Source: a virus
Length of the DNA stretch: 41,196 nt
Direction: 5' to 3' (one strand)
Virus record (IMG/VR): IMGVR_UViG_3300046413_000413
Coordinates: 1-41,196 of that record
Shown here: one piece after another, positions 37,037-41,196 of the stretch
How the letters are laid out: each line of letters starts with the position of its first letter
How positions within the stretch are numbered: position 1 is the first letter of the stretch
The notes under the pieces: model-generated
Database searches by the model: none
Told to the model about the DNA's origin: nothing
What the model saw: the letters and a program-made list of their open reading frames with translations, nothing else
Made by a program: the position numbers and the translations under genes

Positions 37037-37460
37037 AGCTTGGCTGCTGGTTTTGTTGTTGCCTAGCTCTGCTTTGGCAGCTCCAATCGTGCCGCAGTTC
37101 ACTCAGGGTCAACTTAATTCCCGCACTGAATCCACAACAATCATTCAAGAATCGATCACCAGTCACAATTACAGAACCGGATATTCTTATTCAGCGGCAG
37201 GCCATAATGTCGAAACTGTGGGGGATATTCCTATCTCGCCTGACGCTACCGTCACAAACAATCAGACAGTTGGTGGAGTCAACTTTTCATGGACAAGCCC
37301 AAACCTTGAAACTAAGCCCCAATGGCAAGTAATCAATCCTGGTGCAAGCTGGAGCCTGACAGAATCATTCATGGCTCCAGGCTTAGATGCAGTGACTACG
37401 ATCCAACGCACCATCCAAACCGAAAGCGTAACCGAGTCGCAGTCGGTGTTCTCGCAATAA
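37023..37460 (+). CDS. Exported Ser/Thr-rich protein 2
   Basis: A 145-residue protein starting with TTG at 37023, which lies in the end of the previous gene. The signal peptide is MKLIKAWLLVLLLPSSALA, cleavage after residue 19. The mature protein includes HNYRTGYSYSAAGHNV, TVTNNQTVGGVNFSWTS and WSLTESFMAPGLDAVT. It resembles the preceding exported protein in block order. A start upstream in the same frame would place a signal peptide far from the N terminus, so TTG is preferred. Function unknown. Confidence 0.7.
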   Translation: MKLIKAWLLVLLLPSSALAAPIVPQFTQGQLNSRTESTTIIQESITSHNYRTGYSYSAAGHNVETVGDIPISPDATVTNNQTVGGVNFSWTSPNLETKPQWQVINPGASWSLTESFMAPGLDAVTTIQRTIQTESVTESQSVFSQ

Positions 37461-38098
37461 TTACTGCATTTGGTGGACCGGTGCAAGCCAACACAACAGT
37501 GGCAAATCCGTCCAGTACATCAAGCGGTTCAGTCGTCAATAACGCCTATCAAATGATGACCGGACCACATCCTATATATCGGATGAGTCAAGGTATTCAG
37601 TGCCCTGGTCCTACGTTATCGCTCAGTCCGTTTGTCACATCTAGCCGAAACTTTGATCTGCCCCATCAATCAGTAACCAGAACACCTGTCTACTCAAGTG
37701 CTGATGCAGACGATAACGGTGAGCCAGACTCCCCAGGCAAGGTGCTCTACTACTCAGAAATGCCGCGATTTGAGAAAGATCGTAGATCAGTCAACTACGG
37801 AATAACAGCAACGTTTTCTATGCCATTGGATGGTGGCCTAACTGCTAGGTGTAAGCGTGCCGTAGAAACAAACATCGAGCTGCAACAGCAGTTATTGGCA
37901 ACAAAGCGGCTGGAGTACGAATTGTTCCGCGCCAAGCAATGCGGGCAGCTAGCTGAATCAAGAATCCAATTCAGACCAGGCAGTCGATACGCTCAAGTTT
38001 GCGAAGACATTGTGGTTTACATTCCACCCCAAAAGGTGATCCCACATGTTCACGCTATTTCCGCGCCTTCCGCTGATTCTTCTGACGCTCAAAAGTAG
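37322..38098 (+). CDS. Exported protein 3, with long overlap on protein 2
   Basis: A 258-residue frame. A hydrophobic signal-like segment lies at residues 39-56 (VAVGVLAIITAFGGPVQA), with a basic NRKRNR just before it, so export is likely. The mature part has QCPGPTLSLSPFVTSSRNFD, VNYGITATFSMPLDGGLTAR and a C-terminal helical, Cys-containing region (ELFRAKQCGQLAESRIQF). The only ATG is at 37322, which makes a long n-region and overlaps the previous gene by 139 bases; a non-AUG start nearer the signal is possible. The 3' end overlaps the convergent gene by 44 bases. Confidence 0.65.
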   Translation: MASNQSWCKLEPDRIIHGSRLRCSDYDPTHHPNRKRNRVAVGVLAIITAFGGPVQANTTVANPSSTSSGSVVNNAYQMMTGPHPIYRMSQGIQCPGPTLSLSPFVTSSRNFDLPHQSVTRTPVYSSADADDNGEPDSPGKVLYYSEMPRFEKDRRSVNYGITATFSMPLDGGLTARCKRAVETNIELQQQLLATKRLEYELFRAKQCGQLAESRIQFRPGSRYAQVCEDIVVYIPPQKVIPHVHAISAPSADSSDAQK

Positions 38099-38765
38099 AA
38101 GGGCGATCTTCCTTCTTACGGGTTACGACCTCTTTTAGTTTCGTAATTACCTTTTTGACCAGCGGCTTGACGATACGCAGCAGAAAAGGCGTACTCAATG
38201 CGGCAGTAGTAGCAAGCACGGCAATGCTTGCAGTTTGCGCTGCTTCATAAGGCGATGGAACAGCTTTGATCAACTGCTCTGTCACTGGCACGTTTCGATA
38301 GACCTCTTTGCAAACGCCATCTACTAATTCGTAAGACTCAAGAATCTTGCGGCCATCAGGTGACAATGTGCCAATCTCTGCAGCGTCTGCAGCAGGGCAA
38401 TCGATTTCTGGCTTTTTATCCTCTGGCGGTGGGTTTGGTTTCTGTGGTTTAGTTTCTGCTAGTGGGGTCTCTTGCTGTTGATTCTGAACAGGCGCTGCTT
38501 CGATGATTTTTAGATCCCGTGGATTCCAATCCATCGGGTTATAACTTGGCATTTTGCCTTCAGGGCAAGCCGTTCCAACACCATTCGGATCATCACGAAG
38601 CAGCGATGGGTTGAGTTGTGCATCTCTGTGGACGTTGGCACAACCAGGCACCTGATAAATCGGGGCAGGTGGTAACTCTGCTGTTATCGGTGGAGCGTAA
38701 ACGTAAGGCTCTGGAATTATTCGCGGTTCAATGCTTCGGATCTGTATATCCGGTATGTCAGGCAT
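38055..38765 (-). CDS. Proline-rich protein with C-terminal membrane segment (cyanophage family)
   Basis: A 236-residue protein: MPDIPDIQIRSIEPRI, a Pro-rich first half (PEPYVYAPPITAELPPAP, KPQKPNPPPEDKKP), a middle with paired Cys (YQVPGCANVHRD, GTACPEGKMPSYNPMDWNPR), then a hydrophobic helix near residues 183-208 (ASIAVLATTAALSTPFLL) and a basic C-terminal tail. I recall clearly similar proteins, with the same opening and MPSYNPMD-type block, in cyanophages. Possibly a virion or envelope-spanning protein; function not known. Confidence 0.75.
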   Translation of the reverse strand: MPDIPDIQIRSIEPRIIPEPYVYAPPITAELPPAPIYQVPGCANVHRDAQLNPSLLRDDPNGVGTACPEGKMPSYNPMDWNPRDLKIIEAAPVQNQQQETPLAETKPQKPNPPPEDKKPEIDCPAADAAEIGTLSPDGRKILESYELVDGVCKEVYRNVPVTEQLIKAVPSPYEAAQTASIAVLATTAALSTPFLLRIVKPLVKKVITKLKEVVTRKKEDRPSTFERQKNQRKARK

Positions 38766-38769
38766 ACAG

Positions 38770-39009
38770 TCAGAAAGGTGACTTAGGAAGCTCGACTGCT
38801 GGCCCAGTTGCTTTAGGTAGTTCAGGCATCACGTCATCGATCTTGCCTGGCACCATGTCAGCCAAAACCTTGGTCAGTTCAGTCTGTAGCTCACTCATGT
38901 AGTGCTTTGTGATTGATGGGATGCGCGTGTAAAGCACCAACGACCCAACAACCATCGTTCCACTCATCAAAAACCCGAGGGCTCCGGCCAAGTTAAAAAA
39001 CTTCTGCAT
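38770..39009 (-). CDS. Small membrane protein (cyanophage family)
   Basis: A 79-residue protein: MQKFFNLAGALGFLMSGTMV is the start of a membrane helix, followed by a helix (YMSELQTELTKVLADMVPGK) and a Pro-rich end (PELPKATGPAVELPKSPF). The same plan, with TGPAxxLPxSPF at the end, is known to me from cyanophage genomes. It lies just upstream of the proline-rich gene with a 4-base gap, so the two may act together. Confidence 0.75.
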   Translation of the reverse strand: MQKFFNLAGALGFLMSGTMVVGSLVLYTRIPSITKHYMSELQTELTKVLADMVPGKIDDVMPELPKATGPAVELPKSPF

Positions 39010-39020
39010 GATCAGATGTG

Positions 39021-39061
39021 CAAAGAAAAGCCCCTTCCCTGGTGTGAGGACAGGAAAGGGG
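39021..39061 (-). terminator. Rho-independent terminator (minus strand)
   Basis: An 11-base stem CCCCTTCCCTG/CAGGAAAGGGG with one mismatch (39031-39041 with 39051-39061), followed on the minus strand by CTTTTCTTTG. A second perfect hairpin GTCTCC/GGAGAC lies at 39068-39084 just after the outer-membrane-like gene. Together they separate this gene from the two downstream genes. Confidence 0.75.
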
Positions 39062-39088
39062 TAAGGCGTCTCCCTATTGGAGACTAGC

Positions 39089-39451
39089 TCAGAAGCTGTA
39101 CTTAGCTCCCACTTTCAGGCCATAGCCTGCATCAACGTCTTCGTACTTAGCGAACGAAACTTCGCCGTACATGTCAACGTTGTCTGCAACAGAAGCTGAC
39201 AGCCCGGTTTTGCCTGAGAATCCAACCTCAGCATCAGCGCCATCGACCATCAGTACAGATGGACCTCCCTGCAGGTAGAACGCACCAGACTCATATCCCA
39301 CTCCGAGATCTAGAACTCCAGCAGTGAAGTCAGAGCCGACCCAGCCAGCGTTATATTCCGGGTTCAAATAGAAGTTACCTTCTGCTTGGGCAGGAGATGC
39401 CAGCACAGCAGCGCCAACGACGGCAGAACTCACAATCAATGATTTGATCAT
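39089..39451 (-). CDS. Small outer-membrane barrel-like protein (porin-like)
   Basis: A 120-residue protein with a signal peptide (MIKSLIVSSAVVGAAVLASP then AQA, cleavage after residue 23). The mature part of about 97 residues has alternating beta strands: FYLNPEYNAGWVG, GVLDLGVGYESGAFYLQGG, KTGLSASVADNVDMYGEVS, and a terminal GLKVGAKYSF with the C-terminal Phe that targets outer-membrane barrels to assembly. I recall close relatives in cyanomyoviruses. It could alter the host surface (for example to block superinfection) or be a virion part; neither is shown. ATG 39451 is preferred over ATG 39484. Confidence 0.8.
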   Translation of the reverse strand: MIKSLIVSSAVVGAAVLASPAQAEGNFYLNPEYNAGWVGSDFTAGVLDLGVGYESGAFYLQGGPSVLMVDGADAEVGFSGKTGLSASVADNVDMYGEVSFAKYEDVDAGYGLKVGAKYSF

Positions 39452-39528
39452 TTTGGGAAGAGAAAACGTTTTCCGTAGGTACATTAACCGCCCTAGTCAA
39501 TGGACGGTTTTGGATGTGATCTACAGGA

Positions 39529-39723
39529 TCAGTTCTCATCCGTTCCAGGAAACGTTGAGTAGTGCTTACGGTGCAGTCCCGTATAAAGACCACGCTTTGG
39601 ATGGTCAGGCTTGTCCCTGCCTTCCAGCATATAGAGCATGGTCATCCACTCATTGCGATTATTCATCGCAGTTAAATCTTCTGCCCCTGGCTTGCAGGGG
39701 ATCATTGGATCAGGTCTTTGCAT
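39529..39723 (-). CDS. Small conserved protein of unknown function
   Basis: A 64-residue protein: MQRPDPMIPCKPGAEDLTAM, NNRNEWMTMLYMLEGRDKPD, HPKRGLYTGL. The block RPDPMIPxKPGAEDL is one I remember from cyanophages. ATG 39723 overlaps the previous stop as TGATG; an ATG at 39735 in the same frame is possible. It is the end of the fibre operon. Function unknown. Confidence 0.65.
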   Translation of the reverse strand: MQRPDPMIPCKPGAEDLTAMNNRNEWMTMLYMLEGRDKPDHPKRGLYTGLHRKHYSTFPGTDEN

Positions 39724-40046
39724 CAGGCGGTCCAAGGCGTGCCAGCACCTACGGTTGGAGTGCGCTTTTCTGTTAGCTGATTATCCAAAGCAGTTTGGAT
39801 TTCAGTGACCTTTTCATCACCACCAATCGCAGCCTTTACCCAAGCAATGCAGTTCGCTTCGGTCACGCTGTCATACGCAATCATCGTTTCAGCTTCAGGT
39901 GCTTCGAGACCGATTGAGCCATACGCACCAGCGGAATAAACGCCATCATCTGTCACTGCTGTGACGGTGTAGTGGAGCGTATTGATCACGCCATCAGCCA
40001 AAGTGCGATCGCACTGGCCAACTTTCCAGGTGTAGGTGTTTGCCAT
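39723..40046 (-). CDS. Tail-fibre-associated small protein (DUF7936-like)
   Basis: A 107-residue beta-rich protein: NTYTWKVGQCDRTLADGVIN, VTAVTDDGVYSAG, then WVKAAIGGDEKVTEIQTALD and PTVGAGTPW. I recall a phage family labelled DUF7936 with the same MANTYxWxI opening, often near tail fibre genes. It may be a small structural protein of the fibre. A hairpin lies in the 64 bases between it and the fibre gene. Confidence 0.65.
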   Translation of the reverse strand: MANTYTWKVGQCDRTLADGVINTLHYTVTAVTDDGVYSAGAYGSIGLEAPEAETMIAYDSVTEANCIAWVKAAIGGDEKVTEIQTALDNQLTEKRTPTVGAGTPWTA

Positions 40047-40079
40047 GAAAAAGGAGCAATAGGGTCAGTGTAACTTGAG

Positions 40080-40101
40080 CGCCCCACGTTGCCATGGGGC
40101 G
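40080..40101 (-). terminator. Hairpin after the fibre gene
   Basis: A 7-bp stem CGCCCCA/TGGGGCG with an 8-base loop, between the stop of the cut fibre gene and the next gene. No T run follows on the minus strand, so it is a weak terminator or a processing or stabilising site. Confidence 0.45.
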
Positions 40102-40110
40102 GGTTGCTGA

Positions 40111-41196
40111 TCAACAAGCCATCAATACGCAAGGTACGCAATAGCTGTTGTCTGAGTAAGTCGTAGAAACTGTGGTGCTAGTCACCTTTGCAATCGTCTT
40201 GGAACGCACGATGTCATCATCTTGAGGCTTAGCCGTTCCATCACCAGCAGACATCAATAGATCTCCGCGAGCAACTGTTGTTCCTTGTGCAATACGAATA
40301 ACAAAATCCCCCGTCATCGCGCAATAGAAATCATTGGTGTAGGTGTCATCGTCATCGTCCCAAGCTTGGAATACACCTGAGACGTTCTTATCGCCTTCGA
40401 CATCGCTGACCTGCATACGGTTTAGTTGTTCGTTATCTTCTTCGCCCCATTCACACATTTCGTCGAGGTTGCTTAATACAGAACCACGCAAGATTTCAGT
40501 GCGTGCTGCACCAGCTGCAAGTTGTGACCAGCGAGCAAGGTGACCACCGTTATATGAAACAGTGCTGCCAGAAACAGAAATATTTCCTTCTACACTATTA
40601 TCCTGGCGGAATTGTATTAATTCTCCATCACTACCTTTGCGATTTACCATATGTGGAGGCGTGTTAGTAGCTACAGCAACAACGGCATAATCGTTATCTC
40701 CATTTAACAATTCAGCGCCATTATCGTTATTACCACTGGCGCTTTTACCCACCAACAGCCTGCCCGCGATGTCGATTCGCATTCGCTCAGTAGCATTTGA
40801 TTCGTCTTTAAACGCGAGAGCGTTATCTGTACCAACCGCTAATGAGTATGTCGCATTGCCAGGATTACTTATTACAAGTTTAGCGTTAGTATCATCCGTT
40901 ACTTGGAAATTAGCGTCTGATACATACGCGCTTGTGCTACCCACCAACAGCCTGCCCGAGCTGTCGATTCTCATTGCTTCCGATTCAGAACCGGAATTGT
41001 TGACTAAAAATTTGAAGTTGGAACTATTTGAACCACCACCATTTTGTATTCTTGACGTACTATTATTAAAACCATTTTTAAAGTATAAACTAGCTCCAGC
41101 GTATCCAAGAGTTGTATTTCCCGAGCTGTCGATTCGCATTCGCTCGGCACCAGCAGTTACCCATTTAAAATAATCTCCATTATGGTCATACTGAAT
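40111..41196 (-). CDS. Tail fibre protein, C-terminal part (gene cut by the window end)
   Basis: The 3' part of the fibre gene that begins at 613 and wraps round the circle. Bases 41070-41196 repeat 1-127. The shaft repeats ERMRIDIAGRLLVG and AMRIDSSGRLLVGS are visible; then comes a different C-terminal domain of about 180 residues (GGHLARWSQLAAGAARTEIL, DEMCEWGEEDNEQLNRMQVS, FYCAMTGDFVIRIAQGTTVA). It resembles the end domains of fibre proteins that carry VSGVFQAWDDDDD-type blocks. No S74 domain is seen. This C terminus would be the receptor-facing tip if the fibre is oriented as usual. Confidence 0.85.
   Translation of the reverse strand: MQYDHNGDYFKWVTAGAERMRIDSSGNTTLGYAGASLYFKNGFNNSTSRIQNGGGSNSSNFKFLVNNSGSESEAMRIDSSGRLLVGSTSAYVSDANFQVTDDTNAKLVISNPGNATYSLAVGTDNALAFKDESNATERMRIDIAGRLLVGKSASGNNDNGAELLNGDNDYAVVAVATNTPPHMVNRKGSDGELIQFRQDNSVEGNISVSGSTVSYNGGHLARWSQLAAGAARTEILRGSVLSNLDEMCEWGEEDNEQLNRMQVSDVEGDKNVSGVFQAWDDDDDTYTNDFYCAMTGDFVIRIAQGTTVARGDLLMSAGDGTAKPQDDDIVRSKTIAKVTSTTVSTTYSDNSYCVPCVLMAC
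41070..41196. repeat. Right copy of 127-bp terminal direct repeat
   Basis: Identical to bases 1-127. Trimming one copy gives a circular molecule of 41,069 bases. Confidence 0.95.

Noticed and set aside
38618-38902. 94-residue plus-strand frame opposite the proline-rich and small membrane protein genes
   Set aside because: Antisense to two genes whose families I recognise; no ribosome site.
28509-40012. HIP1 palindrome GCGATCGC at 28509 and 40005 as proof of a cyanobacterial host
   Set aside because: Two copies in 41 kb are only slightly above chance (about 0.6 expected), so they add little evidence.

Overview
The window reads as one complete genome of a tailed virus with a long non-contractile (siphovirus-like) tail, probably infecting a picocyanobacterium of the Synechococcus type. 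The first 127 bases are repeated exactly as the last 127 (41070-41196). The contig is therefore circularly closed, or the genome is circularly permuted, with about 41,069 unique bases. A tail-fibre gene cut by the ends joins in frame across the junction. The cyanophage assignment rests on my memory of protein families, not on a search: the proline-rich protein at 38055-38765, the small membrane protein at 38770-39009, the small porin-like outer-membrane protein at 39089-39451, and several small early proteins resemble cyanophage or marine Synechococcus families. I see no host genes, integrase, tRNA, photosynthesis gene or CRISPR array.

Layout. From about 21.9 kb down to 1 and across the join to 39.5 kb, nearly everything is on the minus strand and forms the virion module. 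In transcription order it holds small basic proteins, major tail protein, portal, scaffold, major capsid protein, head-tail connectors, tail terminator, a tail assembly chaperone pair made by a probable +1 ribosomal frameshift, tape measure, and lambda-like M, L, K (JAMM plus NlpC/P60), I and J proteins. A collar-domain fibre and a run of repeat-linked fibre genes follow, two of them ending in S74 self-cleaving chaperone domains. The terminase large subunit (22320-23573, minus) is set apart from this block by a zinc-ribbon/HTH regulator on the plus strand. A probable small terminase gene diverges from it.

From 24.05 to 24.63 kb lies a gene-free stretch rich in inverted repeats. It is the best place to look for a packaging site, an origin or a structured RNA. 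From 24.6 to 28.6 kb, short plus-strand early genes follow. The first ones are separated by terminators and have A/C-rich leaders without Shine-Dalgarno sites; the later ones are packed with ATGA or TAATG overlaps. A minus-strand replication/recombination block (28.6-30.8 kb: PD-(D/E)XK nuclease, probable ssDNA-binding protein) diverges from a 749-residue primase-polymerase/helicase fusion (30966-33215). The 3' end of that gene runs into a cluster of eight TGTCCCA repeats, then two ribbon-helix-helix regulators and small genes.

From 34.6 to 39.5 kb is an envelope and lysis region: a membrane-anchored C39-like cysteine peptidase with small membrane proteins, three exported proteins in tandem on the plus strand, and on the minus strand a proline-rich anchored protein, a small membrane protein and an outer-membrane barrel-like protein. 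How these work together is unknown. Their shared export signals suggest action on the host envelope at lysis or in changing the infected cell surface.
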